From positions 310,001 to 374,000 of the forward strand of contig CBDCSM010000012.1 in assembly GCA_965221575.1 (NCBI GenBank): 64,000 bases of DNA, in the 5' to 3' direction. The notes below the pieces were generated by a model. The model saw only the letters and a program-made list of their open reading frames with translations, was not told the DNA's origin and searched no databases. The stretch's first letter is position 1, and each line of letters starts with the position of its first letter. The translations under genes and the position numbers were made by a program. Source of the DNA: JAPPHA01 sp965221575. Its GTDB lineage: Bacteria > Pseudomonadota > Alphaproteobacteria > Rhodobacterales > Rhodobacteraceae. Positions 1 to 9,170 of this stretch are shown piece by piece.

Positions 1-1662
1 GCAGACCCGAACAGTCTGTTCGCGGACAACGTCGTCCTCCTGATCGGAGCGACCGCGTTTTTCCTGGTCTTGCGTCCGATCATAATCGGACTGAATTCAT
101 TGTTCTCGTCGATACTCATCGCTCCAAATGTCGATGCGCTCGTGCTGGCGAGACTGCATCGTCACACGATCGAGCAATCTGTCTCCTTTTTTGATGACGA
201 CTTCGCCGGCAGAATCGCGCAAAGACTGCTCCAGACTTCACGGGCGATTACCGAAACGGTGGTCGAAGTCGTCAACGTCGTCTCCTTCGCCCTGGCATCC
301 CTGGTCGGTTCGCTTGTCCTGCTGGCATCGATCGATTCCCGCGTATCGGCCGCCTTGGGGGTCTGGCTCGTCATTTACGCGGTCTTGATCCGCTGGTTCA
401 TGCCGCGAATACGGGTTCGCTCCCGCAACAGGGCGGGTGCGCGGTCGATGCTATCCGGCCAGATCGTCGACACGATCACCAACATCCGCACCGTGAAGCT
501 GTTTGCCCATAACCGGCACGAAGACAAGGCGGCTCTGAAGGCTTTGAGGAATTTCAGGCAGCACGCGCTTGGCTTCGGCAAGGTGGCGACGGCGTTCAGG
601 TTTTCGTTGATGTCGGTCTCCGGCCTGCTCCCCGTAACCCTGGTCGGAGGCACGTTGCTCCTTTGGACGCAGGGCGAGGCGACGGCGGGCGACATTGCCG
701 CGACAGGTGCCGTATCCCTCAGGATCGCCCAGATGTCCGGCTGGGTCAGTTTCGTTCTCATGGCGGTTTACGCCAATGTGGGTGAAGCCGAAGATGGAAT
801 GCGGACATTCGCTGTCCCCCACGGCCTGCTCGACGGGCCGCGTGCGTTTGCCCTGTCCAGGGTAGAAGGACGGATCGCTTACGAGAATGTCTCGTTCGCA
901 TACGGCCGGCACGGAGGCGGCCTAGATAATGTCAGTCTGGTCATCCGACCGGGCGAACATGTTGGATTTGTCGGCGAATCCGGCGCGGGAAAGTCGACCT
1001 TCGCCGCGCTTCTGATGCGCTTGTACGATCCGGAGGGCGGCAGAATCCTGTTGGATGGTCATGACCTTCGGGACGTGACCCAGGAAAGCCTGAGGCGCCA
1101 GATCAGCATGGTTACCCAGGAGACGGCCATGTTCAATCGGTCGGCGCTCGAAAACATCGCTTACGGCAGACCCGGCGCGTCCCGCGAGGAGGTCATCGAG
1201 GCTGCGCGGCAGGCCGAGGCGCACGAGTTCATCCTGGGACTCGCGGATCAGCACGGCCGTACCGGTTACCAAACCCATCTCGGGGAACGCGGGGTCCGGC
1301 TGTCGGGGGGGCAACGCCAGCGAATCGCCTTGGCCAGGGCGGTTCTCAAGGATGCGCCGATTCTCGTGCTCGATGAAGCGACCTCGGCGCTCGATTCAAC
1401 CGTCGAGGCATCGATCCAGGACGCGTTGCGAAAAGTGATGGAGAACAAGACCGTCATTGCCATTGCACACCGGCTTTCGACCATACTTCGGATGCACAGG
1501 ATCGTCGTTCTCGAGAACGGCCGAGTCGTCGAGCAGGGCACTCATGAAGAATTGTTGAACAGGGGCGGTGTCTTTGCCAGGCACTGGGACAGACAGATCG
1601 GCGGTCTTATCGGAGTCGATCATGGCAAGGAGTTCGCCGGTCAGGGTTTTGGGCATTCGTAA
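1..1662 (+). CDS. ABC exporter, fused permease-ATPase (5' end outside window)
   Basis: The reading frame is open from base 1, so the gene begins upstream of the window; the first internal start codon is a TTG at 70. The N-terminal half is a hydrophobic ABC-exporter membrane domain. The C-terminal half is a complete nucleotide-binding domain with Walker A (VGESGAGKST, near base 970), Q-loop (VTQETAMFN), signature LSGGQRQR, Walker B (ILVLDEATSALD) and the switch histidine in AIAHRLST. This is the MsbA/lipid or peptide exporter architecture: a half-transporter that dimerises in the inner membrane and couples ATP hydrolysis to export. The substrate cannot be read from the sequence. It is followed 70 bp later by a class V aminotransferase on the same strand, without an obvious functional link. 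Confidence 0.9.
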   Translation, partial: ADPNSLFADNVVLLIGATAFFLVLRPIIIGLNSLFSSILIAPNVDALVLARLHRHTIEQSVSFFDDDFAGRIAQRLLQTSRAITETVVEVVNVVSFALASLVGSLVLLASIDSRVSAALGVWLVIYAVLIRWFMPRIRVRSRNRAGARSMLSGQIVDTITNIRTVKLFAHNRHEDKAALKALRNFRQHALGFGKVATAFRFSLMSVSGLLPVTLVGGTLLLWTQGEATAGDIAATGAVSLRIAQMSGWVSFVLMAVYANVGEAEDGMRTFAVPHGLLDGPRAFALSRVEGRIAYENVSFAYGRHGGGLDNVSLVIRPGEHVGFVGESGAGKSTFAALLMRLYDPEGGRILLDGHDLRDVTQESLRRQISMVTQETAMFNRSALENIAYGRPGASREEVIEAARQAEAHEFILGLADQHGRTGYQTHLGERGVRLSGGQRQRIALARAVLKDAPILVLDEATSALDSTVEASIQDALRKVMENKTVIAIAHRLSTILRMHRIVVLENGRVVEQGTHEELLNRGGVFARHWDRQIGGLIGVDHGKEFAGQGFGHS

Positions 1663-1732
1663 TTCGGGTGCTGATGTCCATGATCGATTTCGGTACCAAC
1701 CAGATTGCGCCACGTGAGCCAGGAGCAAGAGT

Positions 1733-2956
1733 GTGAAACTTGACGTCGGATTCGCCAGAAGCCAGTTTCCGGCCTTTTCAGATCCGGTATTGTCCACATC
1801 GGCCTTTTTCGAAAACGCGGGTGGATCCTACCCTTGCCGCCAGGTCGTCGACAGGCTGACCCGGTTCTACCGCGAGCGCAAGGTGCAGCCTTATGGCGAG
1901 TACGAAATGTCGATCGTTGGCGGAAAGGAAATGGACGAGGCGCGAACCCGTCTTGCCGGCGCCATCGGGGTGGAGACGGACGAACTGTCATTTGGTCCGT
2001 CGACGACTCAGAACACGTATGTACTGGCGCAGGCGTTCCGGTCGATCCTGGGAAGCGGCGACGCGATTGTCGTCACTGAACAGGATCACGAAGCGAACTT
2101 TGGCCCGTGGTCCAGGCTCGCTGACGGTGGAGTGACGGTTCGCGTCTGGAAACTGGATCCGGAAACCGGCCACCTCCCGATCAGTGGCCTGGAATCTCTT
2201 CTGGACCGGCGAGTGAAGCTGGTTTGTTTCCCGCACTGTTCAAACATCGTTGGCGAAATCAATCCGGTAAAGACGATTTGCCGGATGGCGAAAGACGCCG
2301 GTGCCTGGACCTGTGTCGACGGCGTGAGCTATGCGCCGCATGGTCTTCCGAACGTACGGAGCCTGGGTGCAGACATATACCTGTTCTCTACGTACAAGAC
2401 CTATGGCCCGCATCAGGGGGTCATGGCGGTGCGCAGGGAACTGGGAAAAAGGCTCCCGAACCAGGGCCATGAATTCAATGCGGGATACCCGGTTCACAGA
2501 TTGACGCCAGCCGGTCCTGACCATGCCCAGGTTGCCGCCTCTGCCGGGATTCTGGACTACTTTGACCTGCTGAGTGACCATCACCGGGGAACCGGCAAGC
2601 GACCCGATGCGCGGTGCGCATACGTGGCGGGATTGATGCGGGAACATGAGACCAGAGTCCTGAAACCTCTGCTGGATTGGTTGTCCCGCAGCAATGCCGT
2701 CCGCCTTATCGGTTCAGCCTTGGCAGAGGAGAAAGTTTCAACCGTGTCGGTCTTGCTGGACCGGCCGGGGCAAACCGTCGCGTCCGCTCTCGCCCCCCAT
2801 GGAATCATGGCAGGTGGTGGTCACTTTTATGGTGTACGGTGCCTCAAGGCCCTCGGAATCGACCCGGCTCACGGTGTTCTTCGATTGAGCTTTGTCCACT
2901 ACACCGAGGCGGATGATGTCACACGGCTGATTGACGCTCTTGAAACGGTCATTTGA
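1733..2956 (+). CDS. Class V aminotransferase, cysteine desulfurase-like PLP enzyme
   Basis: A 407-residue protein of the fold-type I class V aminotransferase family (SufS/CsdA-like proteins). The expected Schiff-base lysine lies in FSTYKTYGPHQG, at about residue 222, preceded by the conserved Asp of CVDGVSYAPHG that contacts the pyridine nitrogen. GTG is chosen as start because AGGAG lies a few bases upstream. Family members act as cysteine desulfurases, selenocysteine lyases or aminotransferases. There is no isc or suf gene nearby and no clear active-site cysteine loop was recognised, so true desulfurase activity is not assured. Cysteine synthase and the AlaX editing protein lie 2-4 kb downstream, which is suggestive of amino-acid metabolism only. 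Confidence 0.85.
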   Translation: MKLDVGFARSQFPAFSDPVLSTSAFFENAGGSYPCRQVVDRLTRFYRERKVQPYGEYEMSIVGGKEMDEARTRLAGAIGVETDELSFGPSTTQNTYVLAQAFRSILGSGDAIVVTEQDHEANFGPWSRLADGGVTVRVWKLDPETGHLPISGLESLLDRRVKLVCFPHCSNIVGEINPVKTICRMAKDAGAWTCVDGVSYAPHGLPNVRSLGADIYLFSTYKTYGPHQGVMAVRRELGKRLPNQGHEFNAGYPVHRLTPAGPDHAQVAASAGILDYFDLLSDHHRGTGKRPDARCAYVAGLMREHETRVLKPLLDWLSRSNAVRLIGSALAEEKVSTVSVLLDRPGQTVASALAPHGIMAGGGHFYGVRCLKALGIDPAHGVLRLSFVHYTEADDVTRLIDALETVI

Positions 2957-3060
2957 CGTCGGTTGATGTCTCCCGGTATGGCATCGCGACAATGCCGGAC
3001 GGCCAAACCACCGGGAGTCAGGGCCGGTCGAAGATTACCGGGATCGTTTCCAACGACTGC

Positions 3061-3558
3061 TCACGACTGCTTCAGGCTCTCGAGTTGCTGTGCCAGCAGA
3101 TCCATTCCGGCCTGCCACCCCTTGTCCATGTTGCCGACCGCCTGCGAAAAACAGTTTCGTTCGTCTTCGGTAGCATCATGAGGCGCCCAGGTCATGCGCA
3201 TGCTGGTCTTGTTGCCGGAACCCTCGAGGTGCAACTCCAAACGGACCTGTCTGGGCCAATCCGGCATCATCGGGTTGGCGATCGGGTTCCAGTTTTCGTC
3301 AGTCACGAACTGGATCGCGGACAGGCTCACTCCCGGGTCGACCGTGACATAATCCAATCGTTGATAATGTGATGCCCCGCCCATACGCATTTCCAACAGC
3401 CATTGGCCACCTGGCTTGACGTCAAGTTCATGGATAACCGTCTCGACGCCCGGGCCATACCAGTGCGACACGAGCTCCGCGTCAGTCCAGGCTTTCCAGA
3501 CGAGATCGCAGGGTGAATCAAAATCGCGTTCCAGTACGTAAGTCGACGAATCAGGCAT
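3061..3558 (-). CDS. SRPBCC / AHSA1-type START-like domain protein
   Basis: A 165-residue protein with the pattern of the AHSA1 (activator of Hsp90 ATPase homologue 1-like) subgroup of SRPBCC proteins. It opens with a strand reading LERDFDSPCDLVWKAWTD, followed by the WYGPG motif and the GGQW motif, and ends in a long C-terminal helix (GNMDKGWQAGMDLLAQQLE). Such proteins form a helix-grip fold that binds hydrophobic ligands. Bacterial members are often stand-alone and of unknown function, or sit with ArsR regulators; no ArsR gene is adjacent here. It is convergent with the aminotransferase gene (105 bp apart) and no partner can be inferred. Confidence 0.85.
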   Translation of the reverse strand: MPDSSTYVLERDFDSPCDLVWKAWTDAELVSHWYGPGVETVIHELDVKPGGQWLLEMRMGGASHYQRLDYVTVDPGVSLSAIQFVTDENWNPIANPMMPDWPRQVRLELHLEGSGNKTSMRMTWAPHDATEDERNCFSQAVGNMDKGWQAGMDLLAQQLESLKQS

Positions 3559-4000
3559 GGTCGGGTTCCTGTCAGTAAATCGAATTGGCTACTCTTCCGG
3601 TCGGCCGGGTGGGCCAGTTTGCATCCTCCGGGTGAACCGGCAGTTCACCTGTCGCAGCATGCGCGTTGCACGTACCACACTCGCCGGCGTTGACCAATAT
3701 CGTTTCGTGAGCCGCAATGCCCGTCGGATCCTGTGTGTCGCTGCGGTACCGCCGAGGTTATCCCGTACGATCTGCGGTTCCTGGCGGGACGGTCCCGGAA
3801 AGAGGCGGCGTTCACGGGCGGCGTCTGGCCGGAAGATCCCGATCGTCGGTGCCCCGGGAACGCCAGGTGGAGGGAATCCCGTTTCGCCGGGTTGCCCTTT
3901 CACCGAGACACGCGGGGCATTCGGACTTGCAATCACGACGAATTGGGCACACGAGGATACCTTTCTCGTACAGAGTCGGGGCGGAGCTTCCAGATAGCCG
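3559..4000. other. Intergenic stretch, no gene recognised
   Basis: About 440 bp between the SRPBCC gene (minus) and the antiporter gene (plus). Open frames exist on both strands but their translations are arginine- and proline-rich and resemble no family I know. The stretch presumably holds the two divergent promoters; no convincing -35/-10 pair was picked out. Confidence 0.4.
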
Positions 4001-4954
4001 ATGATTTTCTTTCTGATCATGGCCGGGTTGATCCTGCTGCCGGCAGGTGGGGAGCTCGTCGTTCGGGGCTCGGTCCGGTTGTCGCGCATGCTGAATATCT
4101 CTCCGTTGGTTGTCGGCGTGACCGTCGTGGGATTCGGGACGTCGCTCCCGGAAGTGGTCGTCTCGATCAACGCGGCCTTGTCGGGTTCGCCAGGTTTGGC
4201 TGTCGGAAATGTCGTGGGAAGCAACATCGCCAACTCGCTCCTGGTCATCGGCCTGCCCGCCCTGTTCGCGCCGGTCATTGTTGAAACAAGGGCGGTACTT
4301 CGCGACGGGGTGGGGCTCCTGGGCGTGACGACCGTTTTCGTCGGAATCTGCCTCCACGGCTTGCTGAACGCCTGGTTGGCGATCGTCCTTCTGGCACTGC
4401 TGTGCCTCTATATCGCGATCACGGTGAAAACGAGTTCCGGCTCCGAAGCGCGATCGCTGAAGTCTCAAGCCTGGGCAGAGGAAAACGAGTCGAGGCAGGA
4501 AAAACAGCATTTTATCAAGACATTGTTAATCACTCTTGCAGGATTCGTCGCGATAGCCGCCGGTGCCGAATGCCTGGTTTCAGGCGCGGTCGAGCTTGCG
4601 CGGAGACTGGGCGTATCGAACGAGATCATCGGATTGACGATCGTCGCAATCGGTACGTCATTGCCGGAACTCGTAACGGCTCTCGTGGCGGCGTACCGCA
4701 GACAAACCGATCTTTCTCTCGGAAACGTCCTCGGGAGCAATATCTTCAATCTGGCGGGGGTTGCCGGCGTGACGGGGCTGATTGTTCCACTGCCGATTTC
4801 CGACGAGATCGCGCGGTACGACATTTGGGTTCTCGCGGCAACAACCGTACTTCTGTTCTTGTTCATGTGGAGCCATTACAGGATTAGCCGCGTTGAGGGC
4901 GGTATCCTTTTCGCTGGCTACTGCTTGTATATCGGGTCACTCGTTGCCTTTTGA
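4001..4954 (+). CDS. yrbG: Calcium/sodium antiporter, CaCA family (YrbG-like)
   Basis: A 317-residue integral membrane protein with the two inverted alpha-repeats of the Ca2+/cation antiporter superfamily. Repeat 1 carries GFGTSLPEVVVS and GNVVGSNIAN; repeat 2 carries AIGTSLPELVTA and GNVLGSNIFN. The glutamates in the two SLPE motifs and the asparagines in the GSN motifs line the cation site in known exchangers. Around ten transmembrane segments are apparent, with a charged cytoplasmic loop between the halves (about residues 145-170). It probably exchanges Na+ or H+ for Ca2+ at the inner membrane. The ribosome-binding site is weak, and an in-frame ATG at 4019 is an alternative start. Confidence 0.92.
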   Translation: MIFFLIMAGLILLPAGGELVVRGSVRLSRMLNISPLVVGVTVVGFGTSLPEVVVSINAALSGSPGLAVGNVVGSNIANSLLVIGLPALFAPVIVETRAVLRDGVGLLGVTTVFVGICLHGLLNAWLAIVLLALLCLYIAITVKTSSGSEARSLKSQAWAEENESRQEKQHFIKTLLITLAGFVAIAAGAECLVSGAVELARRLGVSNEIIGLTIVAIGTSLPELVTALVAAYRRQTDLSLGNVLGSNIFNLAGVAGVTGLIVPLPISDEIARYDIWVLAATTVLLFLFMWSHYRISRVEGGILFAGYCLYIGSLVAF

Positions 4955-5113
4955 CCCGGCACCCCATGATCATTCGACGCGGACGTTCCCTGGAAATCGT
5001 ACCGATCGCGATTCATGGTCGGAAACTTCCGAAACGCGACCGCTTGAGTGGTTGAAGGCAGGTAGTGGCGAAAGTAAAAACGCGGGCGTCCGCACTGTGA
5101 ATTCGGGTGGAAC

Positions 5114-6160
5114 ATGAAAATCAGGTCAGACTTGGCGGACGCGGTGGGAAACACGCCTTTGATCCGCCTGAACCGGGCCTCGGAACTGACCGGGTGCGAA
5201 ATCCTTGGCAAGGCGGAATTCCTGAATCCCGGGCAGTCGGTCAAGGATCGTGCGGCCCTCGGAATCATCAGGGATGCCGAGGAGCGCGGTCTACTCGAAC
5301 CAGGTGGGACGATTGTCGAGGGAACCGCGGGCAACACCGGGATCGGGCTGGCACTCGTCGGCGGGTCACTCGGGTACCGCACGGTCATCGTGATTCCCGA
5401 AACCCAGAGTGAAGAAAAAAAGGACATGCTTCGCCTCGCCGGTGCCCAGCTCATCCAGGTGCCGGCAGTGCCCTATCGCAATCCCAACAACTACGTTCGC
5501 TATTCGGGCCGCCTGGCAGACTTGCTTGCGAAATCGGAGCCAAGTGGCACCATCTGGGCGAACCAGTTCGACAACGTGGCCAATCGGCGGATTCACGTGG
5601 CGACCACGGCGCCGGAAATCTGGGAACAGACTGGCGGAAAGGTGGACGCTTTCATTTGCGCTGTTGGGACCGGAGGGACTCTGGCCGGAGTCGCCGATGG
5701 ACTCAAGTTCCGCAATCCGGGCGTGAAGATCGGCATTGCGGACCCGGAGGGTGCCGCGCTGTTCAACTACTATGCGTATGGCGCGTTGAAATCGGAAGGC
5801 ACCTCGATCACGGAGGGAATCGGACAGGGCCGAATTACCGAGAACCTGGCCGGACTCGAAGTCGATTTCCCGTACCGTATTCCGGACTCGGAAGCCTTGC
5901 CGATACTGTTTTCGCTTTTGCAGGATGAAGGCCTTTGCCTGGGTGGATCCACGGGCATTAATGTGGCCGGCGCAATTCGCATGGCGCGGGATCTCGGTCC
6001 CGGCCATGTCATCGTGACCGTGTTGTGCGATTACGGAACACGATATCAGTCCAGGTTGTTCAATCCCGAGTTTCTGAGATCAAAGAACCTGCCTGTCCCT
6101 GCCTGGCTCGACGGGGAGATCACGGAAATTCCGACAGTCTATGTCGCGAGCGAAGAGTGA
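5114..6160 (+). CDS. cysK: Cysteine synthase A-type PLP enzyme (O-acetylserine sulfhydrylase)
   Basis: A 348-residue fold-type II PLP enzyme. The PLP lysine is in NPGQSVKDRAA, the substrate loop is GTAGNTGIGL, and the phosphate-binding loop is GTGGTLAGVADGL. The family makes cysteine from O-acetylserine and sulfide. The GTAGNTG variant in place of TSGNTG is common in alphaproteobacterial homologues, in my recollection. Homology alone does not exclude a cystathionine beta-synthase-like or other beta-substitution activity; no regulatory CBS domain is present. It is followed by the AlaX gene 90 bp downstream on the same strand, probably cotranscribed. Confidence 0.88.
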   Translation: MKIRSDLADAVGNTPLIRLNRASELTGCEILGKAEFLNPGQSVKDRAALGIIRDAEERGLLEPGGTIVEGTAGNTGIGLALVGGSLGYRTVIVIPETQSEEKKDMLRLAGAQLIQVPAVPYRNPNNYVRYSGRLADLLAKSEPSGTIWANQFDNVANRRIHVATTAPEIWEQTGGKVDAFICAVGTGGTLAGVADGLKFRNPGVKIGIADPEGAALFNYYAYGALKSEGTSITEGIGQGRITENLAGLEVDFPYRIPDSEALPILFSLLQDEGLCLGGSTGINVAGAIRMARDLGPGHVIVTVLCDYGTRYQSRLFNPEFLRSKNLPVPAWLDGEITEIPTVYVASEE

Positions 6161-6250
6161 ACCGAAGGTGTCAGGAATGGTTCGGGGTCCGGCGATTCGC
6201 GGGACCCGGAACGGGAGAGACCCGGTTTCGATACAGAGGAAAACATTTCG

Positions 6251-6973
6251 ATGACCGTATCACTTTATGGACGAGATGCTTACCGGAGAGAAGCGGACGC
6301 GACCTTGATCGCGATCAATGATCGTGGTGGTGTCATCCTTGACCGGTCTTTGTTCTATCCGACCGGCGGCGGCCAGCCCGGGGACTCGGGCGAACTCGTC
6401 GTCGACGGCGAGACGATCAGAATCGCGACCACGGTCAAGGGCGATGGCGAAGACATCGTTCTTGTTCCCGAATCGCCTGTCAAATTGCCGGTCGGAACTC
6501 CTGTCTTGCAGAGGATTGATTGGGGAAAAAGGTTTGCCCATATGCGCGTTCACTCCGCATTGCACCTTCTCTCGGTCGTTATCCCGTTGCCGGTCACGGG
6601 TGGCCAGATATCTGCCGAAAAGGGCCGCCTGGATTTTGACATGCCGACTGCACCCGATGACAAGCAGGCGATCGAGGATTCATTGAACGATCTTGTGGAA
6701 CGGGACCTTGAAGTCACGGACGAATGGATTTCGGACGAGGAACTGGCGGCGAATCCCGGGCTCGTGAAAACGATGTCGGTCAAGCCTCCGAGCGGGCGCG
6801 GCAAGGTTCGGCTGGTTCGAATAAGCAAGGGCGACGAGCTTGTCGATCTTCAGCCGTGCGGCGGCACACATGTCCGAACGACGAGAGAGATCGGCAGGCT
6901 GCGGCTCGGAAAGGTCGAAAAGAAGAGCCGCCTCAATCGGCGTGTGAACATACATCCGCTGGAGATTGCATAG
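6251..6973 (+). CDS. Alanyl-tRNA editing protein, AlaX family
   Basis: A 240-residue stand-alone homologue of the AlaRS editing domain. It shows the N-terminal strand signature FYPTGGGQPGD, the zinc-binding HxxxH (HSALH, about residue 100) and the second metal motif CGGTH (about residue 200). AlaX proteins hydrolyse Ser-tRNA(Ala) or Gly-tRNA(Ala) in trans to prevent mistranslation. The length fits an AlaX-M/L protein with an N-terminal glycine-rich domain. GAGGA lies 10 bp before the ATG. It follows the cysteine synthase gene, forming a plausible two-gene transcript. Confidence 0.9.
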   Translation: MTVSLYGRDAYRREADATLIAINDRGGVILDRSLFYPTGGGQPGDSGELVVDGETIRIATTVKGDGEDIVLVPESPVKLPVGTPVLQRIDWGKRFAHMRVHSALHLLSVVIPLPVTGGQISAEKGRLDFDMPTAPDDKQAIEDSLNDLVERDLEVTDEWISDEELAANPGLVKTMSVKPPSGRGKVRLVRISKGDELVDLQPCGGTHVRTTREIGRLRLGKVEKKSRLNRRVNIHPLEIA

Positions 6974-7005
6974 AATCCGGGTACGCGCGGCAACCGAAAC
7001 GGGGA

Positions 7006-7038
7006 CCTGATCGCGACCCCGGTCGTATCCGGATCAGG
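7006..7038. repeat. Nested inverted repeat between convergent genes
   Basis: Outer arms CCTGATC and GATCAGG (7 bp) enclose a smaller CGACC/GGTCG stem. It lies between the AlaX gene and the convergent DUF1989 gene. There is no T-tract, so it is not a textbook intrinsic terminator, but it may act as a bidirectional 3' end or mRNA-stabilising hairpin. Confidence 0.4.
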
Positions 7039-7378
7039 CCGTGACCGGGTCGTTTCAGTCTTTCGACCCCACAAGCGTTCCTTTTCCGGATCCCCGTGCT
7101 TCGCGGCGTTCATCGCCAATTCGGCATTCAGGGCTCGGTTTTCGCCTGACGCCTTTACTGAACGTTTACGCTTCGCCATGGCGCGTTTGCGCGCACCGGT
7201 CGGCTTCCCGCGCATCGAATACGGACGTTGACCGTTTTGAAGTCGGGAGAACCCGGGGGAAGAAACGGGAGTGTGTAGTCGGCGTCGTACGACCGCAGTT
7301 CCCGCCACCTTGAACGACGGTCAAATCTCCACGCCTTTTCGGCCGGCCATCGTTACCGGAATCCGCAACGACAGCCGC

Positions 7379-7984
7379 CTAGTTTCCCGGAATGATCTCG
7401 AAATGCGCCTCGGTTGGTTGGCCGGATACTCCGTTGACGGGGACCATGTCCTGGGGACAGGCCGACAAGGCAACTATGCAGTCCATCCTTGCACGCAGGA
7501 CGACATGGTCGCCCGGCCGTGAAAGTGGGGGCTCGAATCTCAGGTCACCGGAGTCATCCCAGGGAATGTTCATGAAGAGGTTCAGGGGTGAGGGTGTGTG
7601 CGTCACGACAATTCCCAATTCAGCCATGGCGGATGCCAGGTTGTCCGAGCAATTGTCGTGAATCCCCTCGAATCCCAGCAGATGGTATCGCCATCGATCG
7701 CATGCAGCCATCATCGTATCGTGTCGCCCGGGCGACGTGTCTTCGTCCAGCACCAGAATCTCGCGGCGCCTGTTGGTGACCAGGGCGTCACCGACGCGGG
7801 GCGTCATCCGCAGATTGAACACCCGGCTTGCGTCCATGGCCATGTATTCGGTCGAGTCGGCCGCGCTGAACGCCCAGGTGTCGACCACCTGCTGACCGTG
7901 AGTATTGATGATTCGAATCCGTTGTCCGGCGTTGAGTTGGCATGCTGTGCCCGAACGGGCAGGGAGGATCCTGATCTTTCCCAT
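7379..7984 (-). CDS. DUF1989 / urea carboxylase-associated family protein
   Basis: A 201-residue protein of the DUF1989 family. Landmarks are the N-terminal GQRIRIINTHGQQVVDTWAF, the central SPGRHDTMMAACDR and CSDNLASAM motifs with conserved His/Cys/Asp, and the proline-rich SPLNLFMNIPWDD. Members are associated with urea carboxylase and amine metabolism; some act in guanidine or carboxyguanidine degradation. Only one subunit is seen here, without urea carboxylase, so that pathway is not supported locally. An excellent ribosome-binding site (AAAGGAGG) precedes the ATG. It lies downstream of the phytanoyl-CoA dioxygenase-like gene and could be the last gene of the minus-strand unit starting at the LacI gene. 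Confidence 0.85.
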   Translation of the reverse strand: MGKIRILPARSGTACQLNAGQRIRIINTHGQQVVDTWAFSAADSTEYMAMDASRVFNLRMTPRVGDALVTNRRREILVLDEDTSPGRHDTMMAACDRWRYHLLGFEGIHDNCSDNLASAMAELGIVVTHTPSPLNLFMNIPWDDSGDLRFEPPLSRPGDHVVLRARMDCIVALSACPQDMVPVNGVSGQPTEAHFEIIPGN

Positions 7985-8171
7985 GTGGAGCGCCTCCTTT
8001 CACGGGACCAGATTAACGATCGGAAACAGTTCCGACAAACTCCGGCCCGCGTGCAGTTCCGTTCAGAAAAGGGTTGGGCGGCAGGCCGCCACCGATTCGC
8101 CTTTTTCCGGGGAGTTGCTGACCTCGGACGGTACGGGCGTGCGAGAACGGAGCTTCTTCGTGCGGTTCAGC

Positions 8172-9092
8172 CTACCGGGCCAGGTCCAGGCGCTTTTCCG
8201 GATGCTGAAACGATTCCTCGTCGTGCTGAAGCCAGGTTCGGTCGATCTTTATTGAAGGCAAGTGGTTCACGCGTATTGCCTCGAACACCCGCCAATCCGT
8301 TACCACGTCGTCCGGCCGGTCGTTGCTTCTGCCAAGGAAAGAGGCTTCGTTCGGGCCAAAATCGCCGGCATCAGGCGAATTGAATCGAAGGTCTGCCGAC
8401 CACCGGATCAGGCCCGATACATTGTCCGTCGACCTGTGCGGCGTGAGATTGGTCATCATCACGGCATCACCGACATCGGCCGGGACCGGGACCGGATCGA
8501 CGTCGGGCATGTGGTCGGGATGTACGCAGAGCCCGGGCGCCTTCAGGTCGGCCCAATAGTGACGAATCACACCTTTCCGGTGACACCCGGGTAGGACTTC
8601 CATGCATCCCGTTTCCACCGTCGCGTTCATCAGGGGCACCCAGAATGTCGGGACAAGGTCATCGTCGGCACAGGAATGGAAATAGGCCGAGTCCTGGTGC
8701 CAGGGGATGACGCCCTCTGCCAGTCCCGGCAGCTTTGGACGCAACCGGTAGATGCTGGAGACGAGGATCTCAGGCCCCAGCAATTGCTCCATGATGTCAA
8801 GAATCGCCGGGCATGTGAGCAAGTTGAAAATTGCCGGTCCGGTGTGGCTTCCATGCGCTACAGGGTCTAGGATTCTTGGCGACTGGTCATGCAGAAGCGC
8901 GGTTCGATGGAGAAAATCCGCGTCGTCGTGCATCTCGGTGATCTCTCCGCGCTCTCGCAGCATCCTGGCTTGCCTGTCGATCGTCGCTTCGATTTCGTCT
9001 TGCAGCGCATGAACCACCGCCCGGGGCACCACGTTTCGTGCAATGAGATAGCCTTCACGATGAAATTGGTCGATTTGTGCTTGGTCTAGCAT
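8172..9092 (-). CDS. Phytanoyl-CoA dioxygenase (PhyH)-family Fe(II)/2-oxoglutarate oxygenase
   Basis: A 306-residue double-stranded beta-helix oxygenase. The iron-binding HxD is in PWHQDSAYF and the distal histidine is in LTPHRSTDN, followed by the arginine of IRWSADLRF that would hold 2-oxoglutarate. PhyH-family enzymes hydroxylate diverse small molecules, not only phytanoyl-CoA. It sits 78 bp after a CUT1 transporter ATPase gene on the same strand, so it may oxidise a compound imported by that system or by the divergent rhamnoside operon. The substrate is unknown. AAGGGAA precedes the ATG start. Confidence 0.88.
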   Translation of the reverse strand: MLDQAQIDQFHREGYLIARNVVPRAVVHALQDEIEATIDRQARMLRERGEITEMHDDADFLHRTALLHDQSPRILDPVAHGSHTGPAIFNLLTCPAILDIMEQLLGPEILVSSIYRLRPKLPGLAEGVIPWHQDSAYFHSCADDDLVPTFWVPLMNATVETGCMEVLPGCHRKGVIRHYWADLKAPGLCVHPDHMPDVDPVPVPADVGDAVMMTNLTPHRSTDNVSGLIRWSADLRFNSPDAGDFGPNEASFLGRSNDRPDDVVTDWRVFEAIRVNHLPSIKIDRTWLQHDEESFQHPEKRLDLAR

Positions 9093-9170
9093 GGCTATTC
9101 CCTTGCTTGTTTCATCGCGCGACGGGGATTGACGTTTGCTTGGGGCTACGACCGCGACGGCATGTCCGGG

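Noticed and set aside
6850..7179. Small basic protein on the minus strand (MAKRKRSVKASGENRALNAE...)
   Set aside because: Plausible composition in its first 60 residues, but it runs 124 bp into the AlaX gene, lacks a ribosome-binding site and matches no family I can name.
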